This document shows positions 18,413-28,513 of a DNA stretch of 64,000 nt, in pieces. The notes beneath the pieces were generated by a model. It was not told the origin of the DNA. It worked only from the letters and a program-made list of their open reading frames with translations, and made no database searches. Position 1 is the first letter of the stretch. Each line of letters begins with the position of its first letter. Location of the stretch: the NCBI RefSeq assembly GCF_003351745.1, contig NZ_CP031222.1, positions 2,896,207-2,960,206 on the forward strand, given 5' to 3'. The stretch comes from Aquirhabdus parva (GTDB lineage Bacteria; Pseudomonadota; Gammaproteobacteria; Pseudomonadales; Moraxellaceae). A program made the translations under genes and the position numbers.

Positions 18413-18814
18413 TTATCCGACACTGGCTTCATCAATCTTACGTCGAATGAAGACATCAAAGCACGGCGCAACGACATTCACGACTATGTTGGTCGGATCA
18501 ATTTCAACAACTTGCCAAGTTGTAACATCAAACCCTGTGTTGAAGCCTTGCAAGTCATCTCCAAACAGTAAAATATTTGATAGCAGAAAACTTTCTCCAT
18601 AAACCTCCGAAGGCTCAAGCAAGCCGTCATAGAGCATATATGTGGACTCTCCAACCTCACCGTATCCGACTTCCTCAAGAAATGAAATATAATCTTGAGG
18701 AATACCAATATGGGTAGATTTGATTCGAGCAAGTTTAAAGTTTGAGACGGACTCAAGCTTATCAAGTGGCGTGCCGACTCTTTTTCCAGCAATCAGATCA
18801 TCATAAAATTTCAT
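18413..18814 (-). CDS. SMI1/KNR4 (SUKH) family protein, orphan immunity-type
   Basis: The 133-residue protein has the SUKH superfamily pattern: IGIPQDYISFLEEVGYGEVG near residue 38, then SEVYGESFLLSNILLFGDD and FDVTTWQVVEIDPTN. SUKH proteins commonly neutralise polymorphic toxins delivered by neighbours, but some have other roles. No toxin gene, polymorphic repeat or secretion gene is nearby, so it looks like an orphan immunity gene or relic. Codon use is A/T-rich compared with flanking genes, consistent with transfer. Confidence 0.85.
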   Translation of the reverse strand: MKFYDDLIAGKRVGTPLDKLESVSNFKLARIKSTHIGIPQDYISFLEEVGYGEVGESTYMLYDGLLEPSEVYGESFLLSNILLFGDDLQGFNTGFDVTTWQVVEIDPTNIVVNVVAPCFDVFIRRKIDEASVG

Positions 18815-18935
18815 TGTTAAGTCCCATTATAATTTCTGATGACAATACTTGCTCTTTTAATGCTTAAGAAACTTCAAATATATTTACAGCAGATGAGATT
18901 ATAAATCTATAAACAGGTCTTTATCAGATACCACT

Positions 18936-18953
18936 GATGGGTTAAAACCCATC
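18936..18953. repeat. Short inverted repeat
   Basis: GATGGGTT and AACCCATC flank two As, followed by CTACG. It is the only clear structure in the gap 18815-18970, and could form a small hairpin. No function is assigned. Confidence 0.4.
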
Positions 18954-18970
18954 CTACGCTTTCTGAAATT

Positions 18971-19134
18971 TAACTAGCTACTGAAGGCAAGAGCCCAAAT
19001 TCCTTTCTGATGTCATTTTTAAGCCTTTGCGAAATACTGGAACCAAATCTTGCAGAAGTTTTGATACTTTCATAAATTTCATCATCAGAATATCCAACAT
19101 CTCTAGACTTATTAACCCGCTTAATTATCTCGGC
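18971..19134 (-). pseudogene. Decayed 3' end of the membrane-protein gene at 19135
   Basis: Immediately after the TAA at 19135-19137 the same frame stays open for 51 codons and has strong protein character (GYSDDEIYESIKTSARFG). Near 19018 a run of As is followed by a frame change: if one base were added there, the reading continues NDIRKEFGLLPSVAS and stops at 18971. The pattern fits an ancestral longer gene truncated by a CAA-to-TAA change plus a one-base deletion in the A-run. Alternatively the tail is translated by readthrough. The GYSDDEI stretch resembles GFTYNEI inside the upstream protein. Confidence 0.55.
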
Positions 19135-19797
19135 TTATTCTTTGGCTGAGTCTTTTAAAAGACGCTCAAGCGGATCGTCTTCAACGGACTTCAAGTTTTT
19201 CATTACTTCGTTAATTTTTCTATCTGGTGTAAGGTAGTACTGACTCCCATAGAAAATGCGATTTGTATTAGTACATTCGCCGTTAAATTGATTAGCCGAG
19301 CCCTTAGGAGAGCTTACATCCTGATTTTTATCAGAAAGTAAATAATAGATACCAAAAGCAGTAGCTATTTCATTGTAAGTGAAGCCCTGTGAATGAGCTT
19401 TCTCGATTGCTATTGCGGTTTTATTTGTAATGGTCTTAGTAATGGGCATCTTCAAAAGATAGAAGAACTGTTCTGGTGAATAGCAATATTCTGATTGCGC
19501 TGCCTTAATTAATGCAAGTTCTTGTGAGGAAACTCCTGAGCCCGGTGCAGTTAGAATCGCTTCAACAGCAAGTCTTCTTTGCTCTTTACGATAATCATTT
19601 GCAAGTGAGAGGAACCCAGTTACTGCACCTAAAGCAGCAATTATTCCTAAAAAGAACCAAACTGCTGCATATAACCTAAACACAATAGGATGCTTTAATT
19701 TTAAATATTGTCCGAGTCGCCAAAACTGCATGGCTAGTAATGCCAATAGAAATATAGCAACCAAAGCAGCCACTACAGCCAGTGCGTAATAAATCAT
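19135..19797 (-). CDS. Membrane-anchored hypothetical protein, probably truncated
   Basis: I do not recognise this 220-residue protein. The N-terminus has two hydrophobic helices, about residues 2-24 and 40-65, joined by a short basic loop. The remainder is soluble, with a Cys in EYCYSPEQFFYLL and another in NGECTNTNRIFYGS. The ATG at 19797 is chosen because it places the first membrane helix at the N-terminus; an earlier in-frame start at 19833 adds 12 polar residues. Codon use is A/T-rich like the SUKH gene nearby. The frame continues with coding character beyond the stop, so the present protein may be shorter than its ancestor. Confidence 0.7.
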   Translation of the reverse strand: MIYYALAVVAALVAIFLLALLAMQFWRLGQYLKLKHPIVFRLYAAVWFFLGIIAALGAVTGFLSLANDYRKEQRRLAVEAILTAPGSGVSSQELALIKAAQSEYCYSPEQFFYLLKMPITKTITNKTAIAIEKAHSQGFTYNEIATAFGIYYLLSDKNQDVSSPKGSANQFNGECTNTNRIFYGSQYYLTPDRKINEVMKNLKSVEDDPLERLLKDSAKE

Positions 19798-20047
19798 AAT
19801 GGGTTCTTTTGAAATTGTGGTGTATGTATACAATCAACTACGTACGGTAGCAAGCGTAAATAGCCTTTAGCCGATCAATCCACATTCACTCTCTAGCCTA
19901 AAAACTACTTCATATCTCTAAAAACCCACTATTTTCCAAATTTCCCACTTTCTTATCGTCAAACTCTCTTGAAATGCATCCACCCTGCCCTCATCAAGCC
20001 GTCATTAGCCCTATTCTTTAGTTTTTATTTGTGGAGTGTTACCGCTC

Positions 20048-21175
20048 ATGGCGAAGCGTGATTATTACGAAGTGCTGGGTGTCGCTAAAGGCGCAAGCGA
20101 AGACGAGATCAAAAAAGCCTATCGCAAACTTGCGATGAAATATCACCCAGACCGCAATCCAGACGACAGTTCTGCGGAAGCCAAATTCAAAGAAGCTTCT
20201 GAAGCTTATGAAATCCTCTCCGATGCCGACAAGCGCTCTGCCTATGACCGTATGGGTCATGCGGCATTTGACGGTATGGGTGGCATGGGCGGTGGCGGCG
20301 GCTTTGGCGGCGGCAACTTCCAAGATATGTTCGGTCAGTTTGGCGATATCTTTGGGGATATGTTCAGCGGTCGCCAAGGTGGCGGTCAATCACGCCAACG
20401 TCGCGGTGCTGACCTGCGCTACGTGATGGAACTCACTCTTGAAGAAGCCGTGAAAGGCGTGAAAAAGAATGTGACCTTTACCGCACCCGCACCTTGTACG
20501 GCATGTGATGGCAAAGGTGCTAAAGATCCGAAAGACGTACAAACTTGTGGTACCTGTCATGGTGCAGGTCAAGTGCGTATGCAACAAGGCTTCTTCTCGG
20601 TTAATCAAACTTGCCCAACCTGTCATGGTCGCGGCAAAACCGTTAAGAACCCATGTAATGTCTGTCATGGCAGCGGTGTCAAAGATAAATCCCGTACGCT
20701 CGAAGTCAGCATCCCAGCGGGTGTGGACAACAGTGATCGCGTGCGTCTAACCGGTGAAGGTGAAGCAGGCGGTGCAGGTGTACAACCGGGCGATCTGTAT
20801 GTCGAGATCGTGGTTAAAGAACACAAAGTGTTCCAACGTGATGGCGCAGACTTGTATATGGAAGTGCCAATCAGCTTTACTGATGCTGCACTGGGTAAAG
20901 ACGTTGAAATCCCGACCCTTGATGGTCGCGTCAACCTGAAAATTCCAGAAGGCACACAAACCGGTCGTCTCTTCCGTTTGCGCGGTAAGGGTGTGAAGCC
21001 AGTGCGTACCACGATGACAGGTGACCTACTCTGCCGTGTCACAGTTGAAACGCCAGTGAACCTGAATAACCATCAAAAAGAACTGCTGCGTGAGCTGCAA
21101 GGCTCGATGGATAACGGCGCGCAATCACCTAACAAAAAATCTTTTTTTGATCGCATTGGCGAGTTTTTCTCATAA
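20048..21175 (+). CDS. dnaJ: Chaperone DnaJ
   Basis: DnaJ is the Hsp40 co-chaperone that delivers unfolded proteins to DnaK and stimulates its ATPase. The 375-residue protein has a J domain (residues 1-70) with the HPD motif in [10 protein letters not shown], a Gly/Phe-rich linker, and four zinc-finger repeats: [24 protein letters not shown] and CNVCHGSG. The C-terminal substrate-binding domain follows ([15 protein letters not shown]). I chose the ATG at 20048 with GTGGAG upstream; an upstream in-frame start would add four residues. It is not next to dnaK here. A strong terminator separates it from dapB. Confidence 0.98.
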   Translation: MAKRDYYEVLGVAKGASEDEIKKAYRKLAMKYHPDRNPDDSSAEAKFKEASEAYEILSDADKRSAYDRMGHAAFDGMGGMGGGGGFGGGNFQDMFGQFGDIFGDMFSGRQGGGQSRQRRGADLRYVMELTLEEAVKGVKKNVTFTAPAPCTACDGKGAKDPKDVQTCGTCHGAGQVRMQQGFFSVNQTCPTCHGRGKTVKNPCNVCHGSGVKDKSRTLEVSIPAGVDNSDRVRLTGEGEAGGAGVQPGDLYVEIVVKEHKVFQRDGADLYMEVPISFTDAALGKDVEIPTLDGRVNLKIPEGTQTGRLFRLRGKGVKPVRTTMTGDLLCRVTVETPVNLNNHQKELLRELQGSMDNGAQSPNKKSFFDRIGEFFS

Positions 21176-21194
21176 GCCCTGAGCACCACATGTA

Positions 21195-21231
21195 CAAAAA
21201 ACGCCAGCGAATTTTCGACTGGCGTTTTTTT
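21195..21231 (+). terminator. Rho-independent terminator after dnaJ
   Basis: ACGCCAG and CTGGCGT form a GC-rich stem with an 11-nt loop, followed by seven Ts, 20 bp after the dnaJ stop. The leading A-tract may let it work in both directions. Confidence 0.92.
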
Positions 21232-21358
21232 GTGGGCAAGCGATAAGAATCGACAACGCGTTTGACGGAGTTTATACGCCATCATGGATTCTTTTCAGCT
21301 ACAATTCATGCCGTTCATTTTACATTTTAAAGGCAACGCTTCCTCTAAAATCAAGTAG

Positions 21359-22198
<840 letters not shown>

Positions 22199-22264
22199 AC
22201 AGTAAGGCACGCTCGATTCGTCGGCGTGCCGTTACATCGATAACAAGGATAAGGAAAGACCGCC

Positions 22265-22939
22265 ATGAAGAAGATGCTCAAAGTTGCCCTACTGCTCTCC
22301 ACGCTAACGTTAGTCTCCAGTGTCTATGCCGAGGCCACACCACAAAAACTGTCGATTGATCGCGATGGGGTTAAAGTCTGGACTTATAAGGAAGACGGCA
22401 ACCCTACAATGAACTTCCGTGCGACTACCGTGCTGGACAGTACCTTGGTGGGTGCTGTTGCCGTGGTCATGGATACCGATCACTCCTCAGAGTGGGCACC
22501 TTATACCGGTAAAGCACTGATTTTGGATCGTAATGATCAGGCAGGCACGTTCATCCTGCGTATGGATCTCGACTTTCCCTTCCCGCTCAAAGACCGTGAT
22601 GTGGTGATCTCAGGCCGTTTAAGCCAAGCACCGGATGGCGTGGTCACGATCAAAAATGATGTGACGACTGATGGACGCGCGCCCGTACGCGATAAATTCA
22701 TCCGTATCGACCACTACCAAGGACTCTGGCAGTTCAAACCGCTACCTAAAACTGCAAGCGGCAAGCCGCAAGTGGAAGTGACGGTAAGTGGCTATGCCGA
22801 TCCGAATGGCATGTTGCCAAAAAGTATTGTGAATTTGTTTGTGCAAGAACAACCGTTTGAAATGCTGCGCAATATGAAAAATTATGTCAAAGCGGCAAAG
22901 TACCAGCAGGCGACTGTGGTGGGTGTGAAAGAGTTTTGA
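22265..22939 (+). CDS. Secreted START domain-containing protein
   Basis: A 224-residue protein with a signal peptide of about 22 residues (KVALLLSTLTLVSSVYA). The mature part fits the START/SRPBCC lipid-binding fold: DGVKVWTYKEDGNPTMNFRA, then MDTDHSSEWAPYTG, FPLKDRDVVISGRL and LPKSIVNLFVQEQPFEMLRNM at the C-terminus. Such periplasmic START proteins are common in gammaproteobacteria and are presumed to bind lipids, but their ligands are not known. It follows dapB by 66 bp with an AAGGAAAG site, and may be co-transcribed. Confidence 0.9.
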   Translation: MKKMLKVALLLSTLTLVSSVYAEATPQKLSIDRDGVKVWTYKEDGNPTMNFRATTVLDSTLVGAVAVVMDTDHSSEWAPYTGKALILDRNDQAGTFILRMDLDFPFPLKDRDVVISGRLSQAPDGVVTIKNDVTTDGRAPVRDKFIRIDHYQGLWQFKPLPKTASGKPQVEVTVSGYADPNGMLPKSIVNLFVQEQPFEMLRNMKNYVKAAKYQQATVVGVKEF

Positions 22940-23015
22940 TCTTGATTCCATCCTGTTCTTTACGGACAGGACGCCCGCTCCCCCTAGTCACCGGCCCTAA
23001 TTCTGGATTTGCTGA

Positions 23016-23738
23016 ATGAAAATTGTCACGGAACATGATTATATTGGGCAATCCAATGACCATCCTTGGCAATCCAAATTTGTGGTCTTGCAGTATGAGC
23101 AAGGAGGCTATTCATTTTTCCCTCATGCCATGTATCGAAACTGGTTTGATGATGAGGTAGACACAGGTCAGTTATTTATTGGTCGATGTTCAGGACTCGG
23201 AGTCGGCACCGTTGTGAACTGTGATACAGAGCATCAGTGTCTTCGTATTGGGCGTTTTGTGTCAGGTGGACAACGCTTACGTTTTCTGTTGAATGGGCAA
23301 CATCACACCCAAACCATCTCCACTGCCATGCTCGGCATCCACGGCATGGGACTTCAGCACCCCTACCCCCCACAATATGCGGATTCAGTCATTAAAAATG
23401 ATGTCTGGTTAGGTGATGAAGTAATGATGCTGGGTGGCGGTGTGGTTGAAAATGGCTGCATTATTGGCGCGCGCTCATTGCTTCCTCCCAATTTTAAATC
23501 TGAACCTTATGGCATTTATGCAGGTAGCCCTGCAAAACTGATTCGCTTTCGCTTCTCAGAAAAGATTCGTGAATGTCTGCTCCAGCTCGCTTGGTGGGAT
23601 ATGCCCCTGAGCTGGATTCAAACACACAATGCTTTTTTTCTTCAAGATCTGGGAACCGATGAAGGAAAGAGCCTAGAAATGCTCATGGAACTCATGCAAT
23701 TAAAGACACAAGCTGAAGCGGTTCAACTCGAAGAATAA
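23016..23738 (+). CDS. CatB-related O-acetyltransferase (hexapeptide-repeat, xenobiotic type)
   Basis: The 240-residue protein has the left-handed beta-helix pattern of hexapeptide acyltransferases: IGRCSGLGVGTVVNC, VIKNDVWLGDEVMMLGGGVV and ENGCIIGARSLLPPN, then the typical GIYAGSPAKLIRFRF end. The NGQHH motif near residue 93 provides the likely catalytic His, as in the CatB/Vat xenobiotic acetyltransferases. These transfer acetyl from acetyl-CoA to hydroxyls; members include chloramphenicol and streptogramin acetyltransferases, but many homologues act on unknown substrates. A resistance role is not established from sequence. The gene stands alone, convergent with ispH. Confidence 0.88.
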   Translation: MKIVTEHDYIGQSNDHPWQSKFVVLQYEQGGYSFFPHAMYRNWFDDEVDTGQLFIGRCSGLGVGTVVNCDTEHQCLRIGRFVSGGQRLRFLLNGQHHTQTISTAMLGIHGMGLQHPYPPQYADSVIKNDVWLGDEVMMLGGGVVENGCIIGARSLLPPNFKSEPYGIYAGSPAKLIRFRFSEKIRECLLQLAWWDMPLSWIQTHNAFFLQDLGTDEGKSLEMLMELMQLKTQAEAVQLEE

Positions 23739-23768
23739 AACCGCATTGGAATCTGATTATCGAGCGTG

Positions 23769-24719
23769 TTAAGCCTGCGTCACCGCAATGCGTAGTTCTT
23801 TGGGCATGGAGAACACCACGTTCTCTTCACGTCCTGCCAGCTCAACGGGGGTCTGACCGCCCCACTCACGCAGACGTTGAATCACTTGGCTGATCAGAAT
23901 CTCAGGGGCCGATGCACCTGCAGTCACGCCCACTTGCTTAGCGTCTTTAAACCATTCACGCTGCATCTCATTGGCGTTGTCCACCAAATAGGCATGTACA
24001 CCTTCGCGCTCGGCCAGCTCACGCAGGCGATTTGAGTTAGAAGAGTTGGGGGAACCGACCACCAGAATCACATCGGCTTTGACCGACAGATCACGCACGG
24101 CGTCTTGGCGGTTTTGGGTGGCATAACAGATGTCATCTTTGCGTGGACCTTGAATCTCAGGAAAGCGCTCACGCAGTGCATCAATCACGCGTGCAGTATC
24201 ATCCATCGATAGCGTGGTTTGCGTTACGAAAGCCAGTTTGCGATCCGAACGCACTTCAAGCTTGGCCACATCTTCTTCATCTTCAACCAAGTAAATCTTG
24301 CCGCCAAAGCCTGTATCGTACTGCCCCATGGTGCCCTCGACTTCGGGGTGACCTTGGTGACCAATCAAAATTGCATCTACACCTTCGCGCGCATAGCGAG
24401 TTACTTCGATATGAACCTTGGTCACGAGTGGACAGGTGGCATCAAACACTTTTAGCCCACGGCGACTGGCTTCGGTTTGCACCGCTTTAGAAACGCCATG
24501 CGCGCTGAAAATCACGATGGCATCGTCAGGCACCTGATCCAACTCTTCGACAAACACCGCACCACGCGCGCGGAGATCATCCACCACAAATTTGTTATGA
24601 ACGACCTCATGGCGCACATAAATCGGCGCACCAAAGACTTCCAAGGCACGATTCACAATCGCGATCGCTCGATCTACGCCGGCACAAAAACCACGCGGGT
24701 TTGCTAATACGATATCCAT
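23769..24719 (-). CDS. ispH: 4-hydroxy-3-methylbut-2-enyl diphosphate reductase
   Basis: IspH is the iron-sulfur enzyme of the last step of the MEP isoprenoid pathway, giving IPP and DMAPP. The 316-residue protein has the three conserved cluster cysteines ([21 protein letters not shown] and [11 protein letters not shown]), the substrate histidines in [10 protein letters not shown] and [13 protein letters not shown], and the [13 protein letters not shown] motif. Length is standard. It is divergent from gmk. The 190-bp gap between them holds an inverted repeat around CTGCATTGTGCAG (about 24800-24812) that may be regulatory. Confidence 0.97.
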   Translation of the reverse strand: MDIVLANPRGFCAGVDRAIAIVNRALEVFGAPIYVRHEVVHNKFVVDDLRARGAVFVEELDQVPDDAIVIFSAHGVSKAVQTEASRRGLKVFDATCPLVTKVHIEVTRYAREGVDAILIGHQGHPEVEGTMGQYDTGFGGKIYLVEDEEDVAKLEVRSDRKLAFVTQTTLSMDDTARVIDALRERFPEIQGPRKDDICYATQNRQDAVRDLSVKADVILVVGSPNSSNSNRLRELAEREGVHAYLVDNANEMQREWFKDAKQVGVTAGASAPEILISQVIQRLREWGGQTPVELAGREENVVFSMPKELRIAVTQA

Positions 24720-24909
24720 GATGGCTACTCTAACTCTGGTCTACAAACAGGTGACGATGCTTATAAGCGATTTAAATTTCATTTTGCACTATAGATTACT
24801 GCATTGTGCAGCTTTTTATGTACTATATTGCCTACCCATATTTTATGCTGTTTTCATACTGCACAGTGTATGAGTAACACTTTTAACGAAAAGATTTTTG
24901 GAGAATCGC

Positions 24910-25533
24910 ATGGCGGGCTTATTATTTGTGGTGGCTGCGGCCTCTGGCACAGGCAAAACATCACTGGTCAAAGCACTCCTTGAGCGCACACCTGAGCTCT
25001 CCTTGTCCGTTTCTCACACCACCCGCGCCATGCGTCCTGGTGAAGAGCACGGTGTGCACTATCACTTTACGGAAAAAACCGTCTTTGAACAAATGATCGG
25101 TGATGGCTATTTCATCGAGCATGCCGAAGTGTTTGGCAATTACTATGGCACTAGCCATACTGGCGTATCCCAGCAACTTGAACAAGGGCATGATGTCCTA
25201 CTTGAGATCGACTGGCAAGGTGCTGAGCAAGTGCGCAAGATTTTCCCCAAATCGATCCAGATTTTTATCATTCCACCGAGTCTTAAAGCCCTGCGCGAGC
25301 GCTTGTCTAATCGCGGTCAGGATAGTGAGGAAGTGATTCAAACGCGCTTGAATGGTTCAGTGGAAGAGATTCGTCAGCATGTCAACTTTGACTATCTGAT
25401 CGTGAACGATGACTTCGATGCGGCACTGTCTGATCTGCGTGCCATCATCCGTGCGGCTGGCCTCACCTCGGCACAGCAAGTGGTGAAGCAGCAGGATTTG
25501 CTGATTGCTTTATTGAATGGATCGCATGACTAA
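24910..25533 (+). CDS. gmk: Guanylate kinase
   Basis: Gmk phosphorylates GMP to GDP. The P-loop AAASGTGKTSLVKAL is at residues 9-22, followed by the GMP-binding SHTTRAMRPGEEHGVHYHF and the lid region GTSHTGVSQQLEQGHDVLLE. The ATG at 24910 has GGAG at 24900-24903, seven bases upstream; the TTG at 24898 would start inside this ribosome site and is rejected. At 207 residues the length is normal. In many gammaproteobacteria rpoZ and spoT follow gmk; here they do not, and rpoZ lies 7 kb downstream. Confidence 0.97.
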   Translation: MAGLLFVVAAASGTGKTSLVKALLERTPELSLSVSHTTRAMRPGEEHGVHYHFTEKTVFEQMIGDGYFIEHAEVFGNYYGTSHTGVSQQLEQGHDVLLEIDWQGAEQVRKIFPKSIQIFIIPPSLKALRERLSNRGQDSEEVIQTRLNGSVEEIRQHVNFDYLIVNDDFDAALSDLRAIIRAAGLTSAQQVVKQQDLLIALLNGSHD

Positions 25534-25708
25534 ATAAGCATCCTCTCATCTATGCGTAAGACACCGAAGTCTTACGCATCAGTGACATAACACCTCAAAT
25601 CTCACGGCTTGCATCACGCATAATCATCCCCATATTTAATGCACATCGACCACACGTGTCGCTTGTGCTTATTAGCATTTGGATGAGAATTGAGATTGGA
25701 GTTTGCGT

Positions 25709-26335
25709 ATGAAAGTTGATATTTGGTCTGATATTGTGTGTCCATTTTGCTACATCGGCAAACGCCGTCTTGAAGCCGTCGCAGCGGAAGCAGGCATCAC
25801 TCTCGATGTAACTTGGCATAGCTTTGAACTCGATCCCAATGCACCAACCAACCACTCAGAAGACCTCGCCACGCGCTTAAGCAAAAAATATGGCAGAACT
25901 CTTGAGCAAGTTGCCGAGATGCAAAAAGGCATCATCGCTGCGGGTGCAGAAGAAGGTATTCACTTCAAGTTTGATATTGCCCGCTCAGGCAACAGTTTTA
26001 ATGCCCATCGCATCATCCATCTGGCGACCCAAAAAGGGCTGGGCAATGAAGCTGAAGAGCGCTTCTTTAAAGCCTACTTTATCGAAGGCGAAGCGATAGG
26101 TGACCGGGATACCGTTGAACGCTTGGCGGTCTCCATTGGGCTTGATCCTGCGGAAGTGAAGAATGTCTTGGATACTGATCTCTATGCCGATGCAGTGCGT
26201 CAGGATGAAGCCATTGCCCAGCAAGAATTAAAAGTTTCTGGTGTTCCTTTCTTTGTCTTCAATAATCGTCTCGCTGTATCGGGTGCCCAGCCGCGTGAAG
26301 TGTTTCATCAGGCGTTTCAGCAGGCTGCACAGTAA
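25709..26335 (+). CDS. DsbA family oxidoreductase, FrnE-type
   Basis: This 208-residue thioredoxin-fold protein has an N-terminal CPFC active site (SDIVCPFCYIGKRRLE) with a helical insertion, and SGVPFFVFNNRLAVSGAQP holding the cis-proline. FrnE-type proteins belong to the DsbA superfamily and have been linked to polyketide and stress functions, but substrates differ. There is no signal peptide, so it is cytoplasmic, unlike canonical DsbA. I start it at the ATG at 25709 with GGAG seven bases upstream. It is likely a single-gene unit. Confidence 0.92.
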   Translation: MKVDIWSDIVCPFCYIGKRRLEAVAAEAGITLDVTWHSFELDPNAPTNHSEDLATRLSKKYGRTLEQVAEMQKGIIAAGAEEGIHFKFDIARSGNSFNAHRIIHLATQKGLGNEAEERFFKAYFIEGEAIGDRDTVERLAVSIGLDPAEVKNVLDTDLYADAVRQDEAIAQQELKVSGVPFFVFNNRLAVSGAQPREVFHQAFQQAAQ

Positions 26336-26386
26336 AATGGATAGACTCGGAGACTCTGAGCATAACCCTACCTTACAAGGATCAAA

Positions 26387-26653
26387 ATGAATCCAAACGG
26401 TTATGAAGTCATCTTCCCTGAATGGTTTGAAGACTATGCTTGGGAATTCGAGTCAAAAGGTTGGCTAGATGGCATCATCATAAAATACGAAGAGCATGAA
26501 TATCGTCCGGTATTTTATGATTCCGTCCGATTGGCACAAACCATTACTGATGATTTATCTTCTCAAGGCTGTTTCTTAGAGAAAAATCTCATTGTCGTTG
26601 AACGTATCAATCGTAAAAATCTATTGTCTGCGATAGAAGTTTTCATGACCTAA
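26387..26653 (+). CDS. Small hypothetical protein
   Basis: An 88-residue soluble acidic protein, rich in aromatic residues (FPEWFEDYAWEFESKGWLDG), that I cannot place in a family. It ends VVERINRKNLLSAIEVFMT, which looks like a genuine C-terminal helix. An AAGGATC site seven bases before the ATG supports translation. It lies 51 bp after the FrnE-type gene and may share its transcript. Confidence 0.75.
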   Translation: MNPNGYEVIFPEWFEDYAWEFESKGWLDGIIIKYEEHEYRPVFYDSVRLAQTITDDLSSQGCFLEKNLIVVERINRKNLLSAIEVFMT

Positions 26654-26679
26654 GAAAAAATCCGTCTTTAGCTTCAATA

Positions 26680-27375
26680 TCAATGTTGATCACTTATACA
26701 TACTTGAATGCCTGTTGAGATGGCATGTGCCACTCGCTTAATCGTCTCTGGCTGGCTCACACGAATCTCATCATCAGGATTGGCAATCACACCTATCTCG
26801 ACCAACACTGAGGGCATGGGCGCAGTCTTCAGCACAATCAAATCATCATAGCGATGAACACCTAAGCGACGATCGATGAAAGGACGGTTCTCCCCAGCAA
26901 TCGGCGTGGCATGATACAGCGAGGGCTTCTGTCCGCTCTTCAACATTTGCTGACCGATAGCCTGCGCACAGCGTACACTCTCAGCATATTTTGGATTTTT
27001 GGTCGAGACAAAGATCGAATAGCCTGAGAATTCACGGACTCGGCCTGCATCCATCCACGCTTTAAGAATAGAGTCATGGTGAATCGAGACAAATACATCT
27101 GCAGCGGGGTTATGGATGGCACGGTCAGGCAGTGCGATCTCCTTGCCATCTGCTGAGATACGCACTACGCGCTCATTGGCACGTATCAGGTCAGCCGCCA
27201 AGGCATCGGTCATATCCAGATTATAGCGATACTCGGCGCGCCCACTTGCAGCGGTGGCACCCGGATGTTCCGGCGTGTGTCCTGTATCTACGATGACAAG
27301 TGCCGCATGGGCAGGTAGGATCATGCCAATAGCCAAAACGGCGAGAAGGTGTCGGCACCCACTTAGATTAAACAT
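26680..27375 (-). CDS. N-acetylmuramoyl-L-alanine amidase, Amidase_3 type, exported
   Basis: A periplasmic zinc amidase that cuts the bond between N-acetylmuramic acid and the stem peptide. Residues 1-24 form a signal peptide (LLAVLAIGMILPAHA). The zinc ligands are visible: His in VDTGHTPEHPGA, Glu in GRAEYRYNLDM and His in FVSIHHDS. The catalytic Glu is in VLVEIGVIANPDDE. It is short (231 residues) and lacks the AMIN targeting domain of AmiB/C, so it is closer to single-domain amidases. It is followed by a GNAT-family gene on the same strand upstream, 46 bp away. Confidence 0.9.
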   Translation of the reverse strand: MFNLSGCRHLLAVLAIGMILPAHAALVIVDTGHTPEHPGATAASGRAEYRYNLDMTDALAADLIRANERVVRISADGKEIALPDRAIHNPAADVFVSIHHDSILKAWMDAGRVREFSGYSIFVSTKNPKYAESVRCAQAIGQQMLKSGQKPSLYHATPIAGENRPFIDRRLGVHRYDDLIVLKTAPMPSVLVEIGVIANPDDEIRVSQPETIKRVAHAISTGIQVCISDQH

Positions 27376-27421
27376 TCAAACAGCCCCATAGCCCTCTCAG
27401 GCAATCCATTTAACGCATGAC

Positions 27422-27991
27422 TTAATGCTGATTTGCATACAGATACTTGGTCATATCGGTATAGGAAAAATACTGATTATCGACCTTAAACATATCCCGC
27501 ACTTCGCCCGTGATTTTAAAACCTGAACGGAGGTAAAGCCGAATGGCGGGAGTGTTATTGGACAGCACTTGTAAGTCGATCCATCCCACTGCGGTTTCTT
27601 GCTTAGCCCAGAGCTCGACATGTTCAATCAGCGCAGCACCCAATCCAATTTTACGGTGGGCTCGGTCAACTCCCATGCCCAGCAAGCAGCGTTCAGCACT
27701 CCACCGCTCGGTATGCGAGCGCAAGTCCACATGACCCACGATCTGTCCTGTCGCATTCCTCGCAACCCACGCCCGCCGCCAGCCATGTTGGGAGAGTGGA
27801 ACATCCAGCGCACCTCTAAATGCTGCGGCACGCTGGGGTGAAAAGGCATGTTGACCTTGCGGCGAGGGCTGGAAATACGCGGTGCCATCCTTGCCGTTAT
27901 CCGACAGATGATCATCCAGATAATCCATAAACTCAGCGAAGTCTAAGGGATGCAGGGGGACGATCTGGATTGATGATGGCAGCATCAGCAC
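27422..27991 (-). CDS. GNAT family N-acetyltransferase
   Basis: The acetyl-CoA-binding pattern of GNAT enzymes is clear: GHVDLRSHTERWSAERC, then LGMGVDRAHRKIGLGAALIE (motif A) and VLSNNTPAIRLYLRSGFKI (motif B). The GTG at 27991 has AGGA five bases upstream; an ATG six bases downstream is the alternative. The first 60 residues are an extension with EFMDYLDDHLSDNGKDG, common in several unstudied GNATs. The acetylated substrate is unknown. Confidence 0.92.
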   Translation of the reverse strand: MLMLPSSIQIVPLHPLDFAEFMDYLDDHLSDNGKDGTAYFQPSPQGQHAFSPQRAAAFRGALDVPLSQHGWRRAWVARNATGQIVGHVDLRSHTERWSAERCLLGMGVDRAHRKIGLGAALIEHVELWAKQETAVGWIDLQVLSNNTPAIRLYLRSGFKITGEVRDMFKVDNQYFSYTDMTKYLYANQH

Positions 27992-28026
27992 ACGTTTCCT
28001 TTAACGCTTAACGAAGGTCTTTGAAA

Positions 28027-28476
28027 TTAAGAGGACTGCAACGGTTTCACATCTGGATATAGTCGAGAAAATTTGATGATCGCTTCATCAGGTACACCAA
28101 TCAGTATAGTGGCACTACTATCCCAACAAACAATCTCAAATTCCGCTTCAGCTAATTGAGGCTGAATCAGTTCTCGTCCCCAGTAGCTAGAATTGCCATC
28201 GGCGTGTGGGGAATCTTTAACGATGGGACGAAAGCCTTTAGGCAGCGCGCTAAATACAGCCCAAATAAACTGAACATCATGATTTGCCAAAAAGTGCTGT
28301 AAGTCCTCGCCCAAAATCCATTTATCGTCTTGATTAAAATCAGCAGTGAAATGATTCATCTCAATATCACTCACGTACCAATCGTATTCGGCAGCCAATA
28401 TCCCGAGTGCATCCAAGGTTATTCGCATATTGGTAAAATAAGGAACTTGATTGGTTTTCTCAAGAATATAATTCAT
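28027..28476 (-). CDS. Hypothetical protein
   Basis: A 149-residue soluble protein that I do not recognise. It begins MNYILEKTNQVPYF, then FTNMRITLDALGILAAEYDW and DIEMNHFTADF, and near the middle has HFLANHDVQFIWAVFSALPKG. The C-terminal CWDSSATILIGVPDEAIIKF looks like a strand and helix that close the fold. There is no signal peptide or membrane span. A conventional start at 28476 is used. It lies between two unrelated small genes on the same strand. Confidence 0.75.
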   Translation of the reverse strand: MNYILEKTNQVPYFTNMRITLDALGILAAEYDWYVSDIEMNHFTADFNQDDKWILGEDLQHFLANHDVQFIWAVFSALPKGFRPIVKDSPHADGNSSYWGRELIQPQLAEAEFEIVCWDSSATILIGVPDEAIIKFSRLYPDVKPLQSS

Positions 28477-28513
28477 GGGTTATCAAGTTCCTGATTGATG
28501 TTCAACTTGAAAA

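Noticed and set aside
23016-23738. Calling this a chloramphenicol resistance gene
   Set aside because: The fold and catalytic His match the CatB-like group, but many members have other or unknown substrates, and context gives no support for resistance.
24800-24812. CTGCATTGTGCAG as a specific operator in the ispH-gmk gap
   Set aside because: The repeat is short, imperfect in context and not repeated elsewhere that I noticed, so I only mention it under ispH.
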